Position numbers and translations under genes: made by a program. Positions 33,901 through 44,200 of a DNA stretch of 64,000 nucleotides are shown here, piece after piece. The notes under the pieces were generated by a model. It saw only the letters and a program-made list of their open reading frames with translations, was not told the origin of the DNA and made no database searches. Source of the DNA: Hexactinellida sp. DTS-2022 (lineage: Eukaryota > Porifera > Hexactinellida); assembly GCA_028753945.1 (NCBI GenBank), contig JAPNXP010000001.1, positions 17,536,501 through 17,600,500 of the forward strand, given 5' to 3'. Within the stretch, counting starts at the first letter, position 1, and every line of letters starts with the position of its first letter.

Positions 33901-34002
33901 CATTGGTATGATAAAATTTAATAATGTTCCATAATTAGAATTTATATTTCAGCGAAATTGAACATTTAATATGTAGATTATAAAGTCTTAGTTCCTATTA
34001 AT

Positions 34003-34219
34003 CAAAGTTGAAACCGCTCGAACCGAATATCAGTATTCATGAATAGTTGCCCTACCGAATATGAATACTGATGATATCAGGTTGGCAACCGAATATTAAT
34101 AATGATATCAGGTTGGCAACCGAATACTAATAATGATATCAAGTTGGCAACCAAATATCAACTATTCGGAAAATAATATTTGGTTCAACCAAATATATCA
34201 GTATTCGGTTGCAACCTTG
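34003..34219. mobile_element. 217-bp hAT MITE downstream of the NHL gene
   Basis: The ends are CAAAGTTGAAACC and GGTTGCAACCTTG. A perfect 8-bp duplication CTATTAAT lies at 33995-34002 and 34220-34227. It is the same family as the 'accgaatac' elements duplicated in the TOPBP1 intron and ends only 37 bp from the NHL gene's stop. Confidence 0.9.
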
Positions 34220-34256
34220 CTATTAATTAAAAAGATAATTCAGTTCAATTAATCTT

Positions 34257-35510
34257 TTAATAGAAAATCTGCAACCCAAACTTAGTAAGAATAGAAGTAC
34301 AAATAATCTTGTTGTTGTCTGTCACTGTTATTCCTTGTGGGAGTATTTTCCTATCTTCTTCCTGCGTATTTCCCAGTGTGTGTAGCAGAGCTCCTTCTCG
34401 AGAGAATACTTTAATGGATTGAGCCCCGAAGTCGCTAATGAGGATATTCTGCTGTTTGTCGATACAGAAGAAGTATCCTTCTTCAACTTGTTCGTTTCCG
34501 TGTTCGCCACGTGTTATGAGGGAGCGGAGTTTCTCACCAGATTGTGAGAACACATGGAGACACGGGTTGTCACTACAGCTGAGAACAAACACCTCATTGC
34601 CCAGTAGTTTGACGTCACATGGCCCTGTCATGCTGGCATGCGAGATGGACAGTTGGAATTCGAGTTTATGGGTCAACACTACTACTCTGTTATTGTTGCA
34701 ATCCGCTACGAACACAGACCCGTTAGGCGCTACTGTGAGTTGTAGAGGAGAATCGAACTCTCCGTTACCAGTTCCGTGCTTGCCTACCTTTGTTATTAGC
34801 TGGAAACCTGGCAACTTAAAGTGGAGAATGGAATGCAGGGTTGTGTCGCTCACATACACCGCATCCCCATTAATGGCTATGCCTTCTGCACATACAACTT
34901 GTCCCTTACCGAATGTATCAATGTATTCTCCGGTAACAGAGAAAACAGTAATACTACTATTGATTGAAAATAATGGATTTCCATTCGCTACGTAGATGAG
35001 CTGAGTTCGCTCATCAAAAGCTATTCCTCCAGGCCAGACAGATTCTCCCGGACCTGTTCCTCCCTCCCAGACTGAGATCCGAGGTTGTAGGAGTGCGGGG
35101 TAGTTCGGAACTGGAACTGGAACTATCTCCCTCTCTGCCAGCTGTCCCAGTGCAGAGATGGTCTCCTCCAGCTGTTGAGTGTGGCACTCAAACAACACCT
35201 CCACTTCTCTCTCCGACACCTCCAGCTGTGCCATCCGAGTCTCGATCTCCGCTACCATTCTCTCCCGCATGGAGCGGAGCAGGTTCTCCTTAATTTGGGT
35301 TTGGAGATTAGCTCTCGTGTCGGCCAGCTCTCTCACCGTCCGAACGCGAGTTGTGGTCGCGGCGCGTCTCTCCTCCTGTCTCTCTCGGTGCTCGGCGATC
35401 AGCTGTTCCCGTCTGCGGTTGAGACAGACGATCAGCTGATCGAACTTCGCGTGAATGCGAGCCTCGATCGGGTCCGTGGGGAGGGGAACTTCTGGGTACC
35501 GTTCTGCCAT
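34257..35510 (-). CDS. Coiled-coil + NHL-repeat protein (TRIM/NHL-like, no RING or B-box)
   Basis: This single-exon ORF of 417 residues begins at ATG 35510. Residues ~25-130 are a strong charged coiled coil (RIHAKFDQLIVCLNRRREQL ... EVEVLFECHTQQLEETISAL). Residues ~165-417 form about six NHL repeats, e.g. WPGGIAFDERTQLIYVANG, AEGIAINGDAVYVSD, LQLTVAPNGSVFVADCNNNR and FFCIDKQQNILISD, enough for a closed beta-propeller. TRIM-NHL proteins (TRIM2/3/71) pair such a propeller with RING and B-box zinc fingers for ubiquitin ligation or RNA binding. Here the zinc fingers are absent, so catalysis is unlikely; it may be a scaffold or recognition protein. Coiled-coil/NHL proteins of this build are, as I recall, expanded in demosponges. 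A ~29-bp repeat lies upstream at 35730-35800. Confidence 0.85.
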   Translation of the reverse strand: MAERYPEVPLPTDPIEARIHAKFDQLIVCLNRRREQLIAEHRERQEERRAATTTRVRTVRELADTRANLQTQIKENLLRSMRERMVAEIETRMAQLEVSEREVEVLFECHTQQLEETISALGQLAEREIVPVPVPNYPALLQPRISVWEGGTGPGESVWPGGIAFDERTQLIYVANGNPLFSINSSITVFSVTGEYIDTFGKGQVVCAEGIAINGDAVYVSDTTLHSILHFKLPGFQLITKVGKHGTGNGEFDSPLQLTVAPNGSVFVADCNNNRVVVLTHKLEFQLSISHASMTGPCDVKLLGNEVFVLSCSDNPCLHVFSQSGEKLRSLITRGEHGNEQVEEGYFFCIDKQQNILISDFGAQSIKVFSREGALLHTLGNTQEEDRKILPQGITVTDNNKIICTSILTKFGLQIFY

Positions 35511-36038
35511 TTGTGCTTTGTAGTTAGGTTGTGTAGACTGTTAGGTTGCTGTGTGTATAATTGTGTGAGCAGAGACAGTAGCATTACTTATAGTCCCGTG
35601 TGTAGCAGAATATACTCCGACAACATTTGTGGCTAATAAGCAGATTCGTGAAAGAATATCTTTTTGATGGAACAGAGTTCTCTCACGAGACAGAAAGTTC
35701 CACACTCGAGACACAACTATGTTGTTTGTTCCAGTTTATAGAAAGTGTATAGTTCTAGTTCATAGAAAGTGTATAGTTTCAGTCATTAGAAAGTTGATAT
35801 TTGCAGTTTTAATTAACTAAGAACTTGTGTAATAATTTTTTAAATAAGTGATTCATAAAAAATCGTTGCGTTTGAAAAAGCTAAGTAACCAATTCTCCAC
35901 AGAATTGGACATGGAATTCATTATTGTTAGATAGTACATTGTTTGTTTGTCCGGATTGTATTAAGTGATGGAGAAAAGAATGTTTTTAAGAAACAACAAT
36001 TATAATTGAGATAGAGAATAACTTACAAATGCACAATA
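35511..36038. other. Upstream region of the NHL gene with a short tandem repeat
   Basis: About 35725-35805 has three diverged copies of a ~29-bp unit 'tagaaagtgtatagtt'. No gene is seen. It may contain the NHL promoter. A fragment 'tttgtttgtccggattgtat' at about 35945 resembles the 5' region of the Helitron-like family. Confidence 0.5.
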
Positions 36039-38723
36039 CGAGCCCTTCGGTCTCGTTCGCTTCGCGATTTTTGTTCATTCGTTCAGAGCATCAAATGCTC
36101 GTATAGGAACTACTGTCGCTCCCATAAGAGCATCGGATGCTCGTATAGGAGCCACTGTCGCTTCCATAAGAGCATCTGATGCTCATATAGGAGCCACTGT
36201 CGCTCCAATAAGAGCATCGGATGCTAGTATAGGGGCCACTGTCGCTCCTATAAGAGCATCTGATGCTCGTATAGGAGCCACTGTCGCTCCATAAGAGCAT
36301 TCGATGCTCGTTAGGAGCCACTGTCACTCCCATAAGAGCATCGGATGCTAGTATAGGAGCCACTGTCGCTTCCATAAGAGCATCTGATGCTCATATATGA
36401 GTCACTGTCGCTCCAATAAGAGCATCGGATGCTAGTATAGGAGCCACTGTCGCTCCCATAAGAGCATCTGATGCTCGTTAGGAGCCACTGTCACTCCCAA
36501 AAGAGCATCGGATGCTCGTATACGAGCCACTGTCGCTTCCATAAGAGCATCTGATGCTCATATAGGAGCCACTGTCGCTCCAATAAGAGCATCGGATGCT
36601 AGTATAGGAGCCACTGTCGCTCCCATAAGAGCATCTGATGCTCGTTAGGAGCCACTGTCGCTCCAATAAGAGCATCGGATGCTAGTATAGGAGCCACTGT
36701 CGCTCCAATAAGAGCATCTGATGCTCGTTAGGAGCCACTGTCGCTCCCATAAGAGCATCTGATGCTCGTTAGGAGCCACTGTCACTCCCATAAGAGCATC
36801 TGATGCTCGTTAGGAGCCACTGTCGCTTCCATAAGAGCATCGGATGCTCGTTAGGAGCCACTGTCGCTTCCATAAGAGCATCGGATGCTCGTTAGGAGCC
36901 ACTGTCGCTCCCATAAGAGCATCTGATGCTAGTATGGGAGCCACTGTCACTCCCATAAGAGCATCTGATGCTCGTATGGGAGCCACTGTCACTCCCATAA
37001 GAGCATCTGATGCTCGTATAGGAGCCACTGTCGCTCCCATAAGAGCATCGGATGCTCGTATAGGAGCCACTGTCGCTTCCATAAGAGCATCTGATGCTCA
37101 TATAGGAGCCACTGTCGCTCCAATAAGAGCATCTGATGCTCGTATAGGAGCCACTGTCGCTCCCATAAGAGCATCGGATGCTCGTATAGGAGCCACTGTC
37201 GCTTCCATAAGAGCATCTGATGCTCATATAGGAGCCACTGTCGCTCCAATAAGAGCATCTGATGCTCGTTAGGAGCCACTGTCGCTCCCATAAGAGCATC
37301 GGATGCTCGTATAGGAGCCACTGTCGCTCCAATAAGAGCATCGGATGCTAGTATAGGAGCCACTGTCACTCCCATAAGAGCATCTGATGCTCGTATGGGA
37401 GCCACTGTCACTCCCATAAGAGCATCTGATGCTCGTATAGGAGCCACTGTCGCTCCCATAAGAGCATCGGATGCTCGTATAGGAGCCACTGTCGCTTCCA
37501 TAAGAGCATCTGATGCTCATATAGGAGCCACTGTCGCTCCAATAAGAGCATCGGATGCTAGTATAGGAGCCACTATCGCTCCAATAAGAGCATCTGATGC
37601 TCGTTAGGAGCTACTGTCGCTTCCATAAGAGCATCTGATGCTCGTTAGGAGCCACTGTCGCTCCCATAAGAGCATCTGATGCTCGTTAGGAGCCATTGTC
37701 GCTCCCATAAGAGCATCAGATGCTCGTTAGGAGCCACTGTCGCTCCCATTAGAGCATCTGATGCTCGTTAGGAGCCACTGTCGCTTCCATAAGAGCATCT
37801 GATGCTCGTTAGGAGCCACTGTCGCTCCCATAAGAGCATCTGATGCTCGTTAGGAGCCACTGTCGCTTCCATAAGAGCATCTGATGCTCGTATAGGAGCC
37901 ACTATCGCTCCTATACGAGCATCTGATGCTCGTTAGGAGCCACTGTCACTCCCATAAGAGCATCTGATGCTCGTTAGGAGCCACTGTCGCTCCAATAAGA
38001 GCATCTGATGCTCGTTAGGAGCCACTGTCACTCCCATAAGAGCATCTGATGCTCGTTAGTAGCCACTGTCACTTCCATAAGAGCATCTGATGCTCGTATA
38101 GGAGCCACTGTCACTCCCATAAGAGCATCTGATGCTAGTATGGGAGCCACTGTCGCTCATATAAGGGCATCGGATACGCTTATAGAAGCGACAGTAGCTC
38201 GTACCTACCATTCTCTCCCGCAGCTTAAACACAAATCTCAGATTATCAAAAGTGGTTCCATTGGACTCGCGATGGTTAATTGCCCCATATATAATGCAAA
38301 TAATAACAATAGGAGGCATAGTTTAGCTTAGAATTAAAATTAGAAACTGGCCTACTCGGTGACATATTTAGCCGTATATTAAGTAGGCCATGAATAGACA
38401 AATAATTGATTGGTTAAATGAATTTATTTTCACTCAATCAGATTGCAGCCTCAGAAAATCTTTCTATTATGCACATTCTATTTATACTAATTGAATGAAG
38501 TATAGCTAATCCATACTAACAAATCCTCGAATTTAATTGGCTAACATATTTTGTCACCTTTAAATGTGAATATTTCTCTTCAAAAACTAATAGATCGTTG
38601 TCGCTGTACAAAATTACCCCTGTTACAGATTTTCAGCTTTCTGGGACTAGTAGTCTTTCCAATTAATTCTGGACAAACACACAAACAAACACACACACAA
38701 CAATTGCGCTTTTAATATCTAGA
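36039..38723 (-). mobile_element. Helitron-like element filled with a ~42-bp minisatellite
   Basis: Read on the minus strand it starts TCTAGATATTAAAAGCG at 38723, has the GT-rich run and 'tttgtccag', and ends CGAGACCGAAGGGCTCG at 36039, preceded by 'tcgcgaagcga'. The insertion is again between A and T. About 36080-38170 is some 48 copies of a ~41-43-bp unit with two small palindromes, GAGCATCTGATGCTC and GGAGCCACTGTCGCTCC. Long stop-free frames here (for example 36844-37272) are artefacts of the repeat. Confidence 0.85.
36080..38170. repeat. ~42-bp minisatellite, about 48 copies
   Basis: Consensus pieces are 'agagcatctgatgctcgtta' and 'ggagccactgtcgctcccat'. Variants alternate ctgatg/cggatg and cgtta/cgtata. 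Unit length changes by one or two bases between variants. Confidence 0.95.
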
Positions 38724-38879
38724 TAGATAGATTAGGTAACAGATTATTGTTTAATCAGTTAAATACCAATTCTAATAAGGATACGTTATAAAAGTAAAAA
38801 GTTTGAGTTCATATAAAATAAAATAAAATATATTGGATACTAATTAAGAGCCTAGCATATAATATAGAAGTGATGTATT

Positions 38880-39122
38880 TCAATATTTCTTAAATATAAA
38901 ACTATGGTAATGAGCTTCTAGGTCATTCACAACTTCGGTCTCCGTTAGATTGTTCCATCTATCGACAGACTCGTTCTTAACAACCTCATAGTGCGCTAGG
39001 AACTCTTCTTCGAATGTAAAGAGAACCCATTGCCAATACTTCGAGTCCATTGCATCTTCTCCGAGAATCTTCCAAGAGTTAAAAATATCATTTACTGTTT
39101 TGTAGTCTACATATTTATATAA
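38880..39122 (-). pseudogene. Stranded C-terminus of the very large GTPase
   Basis: The minus strand from 39122 reads in one frame to TGA at 38880, 80 residues: YVDYKTVNDIFNSWKILGED, then YWQWVLFTFEEEFLAHYE and a tail ending FIFKKY. This is the conserved end of VLIG-type GTPases (YK.Y...Y..W.I ... YWK.V...F...FA..Y). It is separated from the rest only by the Helitron-like insertion 39123-40044. The frame matches without any shift: codon 418 of the upstream frame ends at 40045. Confidence 0.85.
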
Positions 39123-40044
39123 CGAGCCCTTCGGTCTTGGTCGCTTTGCGACGGATCGGTGCTACGCACCTCAAGTTAACAGACGTATGCGGCCTTACTC
39201 CTCACCCTTTCTTCCATGGAAAATGGCAGAAAGGGACTTATATACATCCCTTTAGAAAATTTCCATAGTTTTAACTTGTTTTTCAATATTCTAAATTTCT
39301 AAATGCGAAATTCGTATTCAGCATACTTGTTTACCTATAATACCTGTTGAAAGCTAACTTCTAGGTTGATTCTAAATTTTAATCAATTTGTTTACCTATT
39401 TTCTGTAAACAACAACAACAATTATTAATATTAGAAATTTATAAACGCGAAATTCGTATTCAGCACACTTGTTTACCTATAATACCCGTTGGAAGCAAAC
39501 TTCTAGGTTGATTTTGAATTTTGATTAATTGTTTACCTATTTTGTGTAAACAACAACAACAAATATTAATATGAGAAATTTATAAACGCGAAATTCGTGT
39601 CCAGCATACTTGTTTACCTATTATAACATTTGGAAGCTAACTTCTAGGTTGATTTTAAATTTTCATTTATTTGTTTACCTATTTTGTGTAAACAACAACA
39701 ACAAATATTCATATGAGAAATTTATAAACGCGAAATTCGTGTCCAGCATACTTGTTTACCTATTATAACATTTGGAAGCTAACTTCTAGGTTGATTTTAA
39801 ATTTTCATTTATTTGTTTACCTATTTTGTGTAAACAACAACAACAAATATTCATATGAGAAATTTATAAACGCGAAATTCGTGTCCAGCATACTTGTTTC
39901 CCTATTATAACATTTGAAAGTTAATTTATATCTCATATATTAATGCGGTTTCTATCCCCCCGTCACTTTAATACAATCCGGACAAACAAACACACAAACA
40001 CACAAACACACACACACACAACAATCGAGATTTAATAATATAGA
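39123..40044 (-). mobile_element. Helitron-like element inserted in the VLIG gene
   Basis: On the minus strand it runs from TCTATATTATTAAATCTCG (40044) through a GTGT run and 'tttgtccggattgtattaaa' to GACCGAAGGGCTCG (39123). It contains four to five ~145-bp repeats with TTGTTGTTGTTTACACAAAA. Insertion is between A (40045) and T (39122), no duplication. A GTCGCAAAGCGAC hairpin and the GGTGCGTAGCACC hairpin lie near the 3' end. Confidence 0.85.
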
Positions 40045-41298
40045 TATGTCCGTGTAGTAAAAGCTCCCTTTATCCTGAATGCTTGTAGTGCATTCTTTCA
40101 GGGAGATTTTATTAGAATGGCGATGATGCCAACCATTCAAACCTTGCGGGCGATGGAAAGTCCCACAATAATGCTCATGCTCCCCAACAGCTAGCTGGCA
40201 AGGCTCGTTGCAGAATGGACAGAGAGCCTCGCATTCGAGAAGATTGTCGGCTATAGTTTTGTAAAAAGTGAGTTCCTCGCTTAAAATGCTTTTAAGCCAT
40301 TCTGACCAGTTTGTATCCTCAACGCACTTCTTCAGCTCCTGAGAATAGAGCTCACAAAATTGTGGATAATTTGATATTAAGTGTGTGCTCAACACGTCTA
40401 GCTCTTGGAGAGTTACGTTTCGGATTTTCTTTTTAATTTTGGAATGGAAATTGAGTTTGAAATTACTCTCTTTATTATGTGACCATGACACAGGAATTGA
40501 AGTATTGCTAGCATTAATATAGAACTTAATTAATGAATTTATGTTTTCGAGCAATTGCTGGACAGCTCTTTTAATAACTTCTTCTTTCCCAGCATATTCT
40601 ACAAACTGCATCTGAATAAACTTTTTTATAAAGTTGAAGGGGTTAGCAATATAAGAAATATAATCTTCGAAGTTTCGAGCTCGTGCCAGATCCTTCAGAA
40701 CGCGAAGAATTAACGAAGATCTGCTCAGATAAGTAGACGCATGCGTAGGATCGTTCTCAAATTGGGAGCGGAAATCGTTAACCACAGAATATCTGAGATA
40801 GTATTTCATACCCTTAATTGTAATGCTAGCTAACAGAGTAGCATTGAGATATTCTGACTCAATTCCATCACACAATTTAAAGAAGTTATCTTTAAGCTGA
40901 GTTTCCAATTCTAAAAACTTTGAGTCTAGACTGGTCCTTAATATGAATGCATTCTGAATCTGTTGCAATCTAGGAATACATTTGCAGCATTGGTGAAATA
41001 TAAAATCAAAGAAGAAATCGGTTGTGAGCTCGAGAGACTGTTGAATTCTCTTATTCTGTTTCTTATTATATTTGTTTAATATTTCGTGGCAGTTCTTAAT
41101 GATAACTAAGAACGAATTGGGATCATAAGAGCATTGTTTGAGATTAAGATCAGATAAGTATTCCTGTGTGCTCCTCTCGCATTCTTCTCTTAGAATCGAC
41201 AACGTATTAAAAAATTGTTTCGCACCTTTTACTGAGTTTAGATTGAATAAAGAATCTATGTAAACAAGGATAATATTCTTTTTCTCAATATCAATCAA
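39952..41298 (-). CDS. Very large inducible GTPase, part 2 (frame-shifted continuation)
   Basis: This open frame continues part 1 after a single-base shift at about 41298; it has no ATG of its own at the junction (the frame opens with TTG). It is helical, and near its end has the family's cysteine/histidine signature CPFCNEPC..........EHYCGTFHRPQGLNGW followed by ECTTSIQDKGSFYYTD. The last ~30 residues (ILLNLDCCVCVCLCVCVFVC...) are not protein sequence of the family: they are translation of the Helitron-like insertion from 40044 onward, ending at a chance stop. The genuine end lies at 38880-39122. Confidence 0.8.
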   Translation of the reverse strand: MIDIEKKNIILVYIDSLFNLNSVKGAKQFFNTLSILREECERSTQEYLSDLNLKQCSYDPNSFLVIIKNCHEILNKYNKKQNKRIQQSLELTTDFFFDFIFHQCCKCIPRLQQIQNAFILRTSLDSKFLELETQLKDNFFKLCDGIESEYLNATLLASITIKGMKYYLRYSVVNDFRSQFENDPTHASTYLSRSSLILRVLKDLARARNFEDYISYIANPFNFIKKFIQMQFVEYAGKEEVIKRAVQQLLENINSLIKFYINASNTSIPVSWSHNKESNFKLNFHSKIKKKIRNVTLQELDVLSTHLISNYPQFCELYSQELKKCVEDTNWSEWLKSILSEELTFYKTIADNLLECEALCPFCNEPCQLAVGEHEHYCGTFHRPQGLNGWHHRHSNKISLKECTTSIQDKGSFYYTDISILLNLDCCVCVCLCVCVFVCPDCIKVTGG

Positions 41299-44200
41299 AG
41301 AGTAATAATGTGCGTTGGAATATTTAGAGGGTTGTTGGTCAGATAAGCGTTGGAAATCTCGCTTTCCAATAGCCTCATAGTGTGAAGTATCCGAAATGAG
41401 GTCAGTTTAGTACCAAACACACACATTTGCTTCATAATGGGTGATTCGATTATAGCTCGTTGGAGATCATTGCTTACATCGTGATTTGGAATTCTTTCAA
41501 CCTGAATTTGAGATCTCCAACTATTCCACAAGGATTGGAAGCAGCTTTCAAGGCGTTCATTATCTTTGAAAGACAGGTCATCCTTTTTAAGATTAAGAAA
41601 CAGGCTGTATACATCTTTAACAATTCCTTTGCGGAAGTTGTTAAATTTTTGGTCGACTTCCTTTTTGTTTCTCTGAATGTTGTATATAATATTATACTGT
41701 TCTTCGAGCTCCTTAATAAGCATTTCTCGTTTCAAATTAAAGTGAAACACCGTACTAGCTTTCCACTGCATGAGTATTGCCACGTGCTCGTGCTTAACAA
41801 AGAAATGCTCCATTATATTCTGCTCTAGTTCCACTTGTATACTAGGAGAAATCTGCTCTCTTCTTAACTTTCGAGTGAGTTTGTCCAGAGTTCCATCCAA
41901 TTCGTCCGGTGAGGCATTCAGGAGAGAGTTAGTTGAGATAGATTTCCAATCAAAAATTTCGTATATGTACCTAGAATACCAAGAAGATAGACCGTAATCA
42001 AGCTCAGTTCGTGTGGTCACTTCGAGAGCATTCCGATAAGAAAACACGAAGTTTTCTTTTAGTACAGATTTCCAAAGTGTTTTCAGTTTTTTCGACCACT
42101 CCTTTACAGTTTGGAAATTTCTCTTTTGCTTGTCTGAATAACAGTTCAGTATGTAGGAATATAATTTAATCGCAGCCTTTGAATACCCCTGCGCAATCTG
42201 GTGCAAAGGAGGTTCTCCTTCAAACAACCCTGGAAAATAAAATACTTCTCGTTCCGGTTCAAACTCAATGACTTGAAAGAATTTGGTATATAATGCGGAT
42301 TTATTTTCTTGGTGAGCTGCACTGATAGTCATCTGGTCAAGGGTCTTAATGAGGTTGCTTCTGGCTGCTACTAGATTTGTGTGAGCATGAGTATCTGGCA
42401 CGTTTTGGTGCACAAACACACATCGTGGTTTATAGGAAATTTGATTCATTCTGATTAATGCAAACACTATTATCTGCAATATATCTTGGATCTCGCTGTG
42501 ACCCTCACCGAACATGTTAATTATGGTCATATCTCCAAGGCCAACTGCAAATGTAGCTAACTCATTATCTCGCTTGTAAGAATAGTTCATAGAAAACTCG
42601 GGTGCCCTCAGCCCCTCTGTGTCCAAAAGAACTAAATAATCGTACCTAAAGTGGGAACAGAGTTTCTGATCGATAGGAACTAGCTGCATAAATATACCTC
42701 GAGTACAACGACCAGAAGATACAGGGAAGTTAGCACCGAACATAGTATTGAGGAGTGTCGATTTTCCGGAACTTTGGGTTCCAAGAATTGAGAGTACAAA
42801 AATGCGTTTATCGGGGCCAATAGTAAGATCAAGAGACTTTAAGACACTCGTAACCCAAGTAATAGGAACGTGACTGACATCACCGTCCATTATCTCAAAT
42901 GCATGACCTTCAAAAAGCAATTTGGCAGCAATATCAGCTAAATGTTCAATTTTAAACTTGAATAGATTTGTCAAATGATCCTTTATAGCATCGTCAGTTA
43001 AAGTTTTGTACGCTTCAAAAACCTGGCCCAACTCACGAAATATATGTTCAATTCCGAAAGAAGATTCAACGATATTTTTACCAGCTTGTATAAGCGAAGA
43101 TTTGCAACTGTTCATTTCCTCATCTAATAGATCATTTGAACCTACAGTCTCAGTTTCAGAAGAACAGCTTAGTCTGTGCCAGCGCTTATATTCCTCGTAT
43201 AAAGGGGGAAGATACTGCTTGCACAATGAATTAAATTCGTTCTGCAGACCAATCCAAATAATATAAAACTCTTCGTTAAAAGTGCCATAAGATCTACAAT
43301 GATTCATTATTTTGCACAAAAGTACTGAAGGGTTTACAAGTTTAATTATTTGTTTTAAACGAGCTTTATTCATTTTTGTTTCTTTAAAGATTTTGAAATT
43401 TGAAAAATCGGTTGAATTTTGCAAATCGAAATTGTTTGCGGCTCGTTTCGTTTTTGCCCATTCAGCCCACCCCTTGTTTTGAAGCGGAAGTAGTGTCTTT
43501 TTTAATTCCGCGAGGGGCATGGTGCTGATATCATTTGGGTTTGGTGAGAGAGATTCATACAACACTCCCATGATGTTATCAACTACAGAGTCACAGAATG
43601 TTATATTGTGTTCATCTATATCAACAGAAATACATAATTTGTGTGCAATTGAAATTGTATCATTCAGTGATAAATCCATGCGTTCTATAATTGCCATTCT
43701 CTTCACGATATTGTTAGTTATGGTGTTAGAAATTTTTGCTAAGTTATCATCTCGCAATAGGACAGTATCAGACAAATCAGACAAGAAATCTGGTGGTTTA
43801 ATCTCATCTTGTTTTGATTGAATTGGAGGGGAATCTTCCTTGTATAAGAGATATACTGATTTGGAACCAAATTCTTTATGATAACAAGTAAGATCGTCAT
43901 AAACTAAACTAAGTTGATTACATGGAACGAATACATAAATTAGTGTCGATACAGCTCCGATATAAAGTCTCTGTTTGTTGTAACTGAAGGCATTTCCCCT
44001 CATGTTAAGGATGGAATAAAGTGGTGTATTTTCTGAACTCATGTTCCCATTAACTTGAGGGAATAACCAACCAATCTCCACAGTTCCGTTAAGGAAGTAG
44101 CGAGTTTTGGTGCTCCCCAGCTGATCTCTGTGAAAAAAATAATTAGGTATTCCAATAATTTGATTCAAAATTTGTGATTTTCGACTGCGCGCACATTCGC

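Noticed and set aside
36091-38140. Many overlapping ORFs on both strands with repeats such as ATVAPIRASDAR or SDSGSYTSIRCSYG
   Set aside because: They are translations of a ~42-bp minisatellite without stops in several frames; frame and strand are arbitrary.
36080-38170. CRISPR-like array
   Set aside because: The 'spacers' are not unique, unit length is near constant with the whole unit repeated, and the host is an animal.
39952-40044. Cysteine-rich tail (CCVCVCLCVCVFVC) on the GTPase
   Set aside because: It is the translated GT repeat of the inserted Helitron-like element, also present at 46.0 and 58.1 kb outside any gene.
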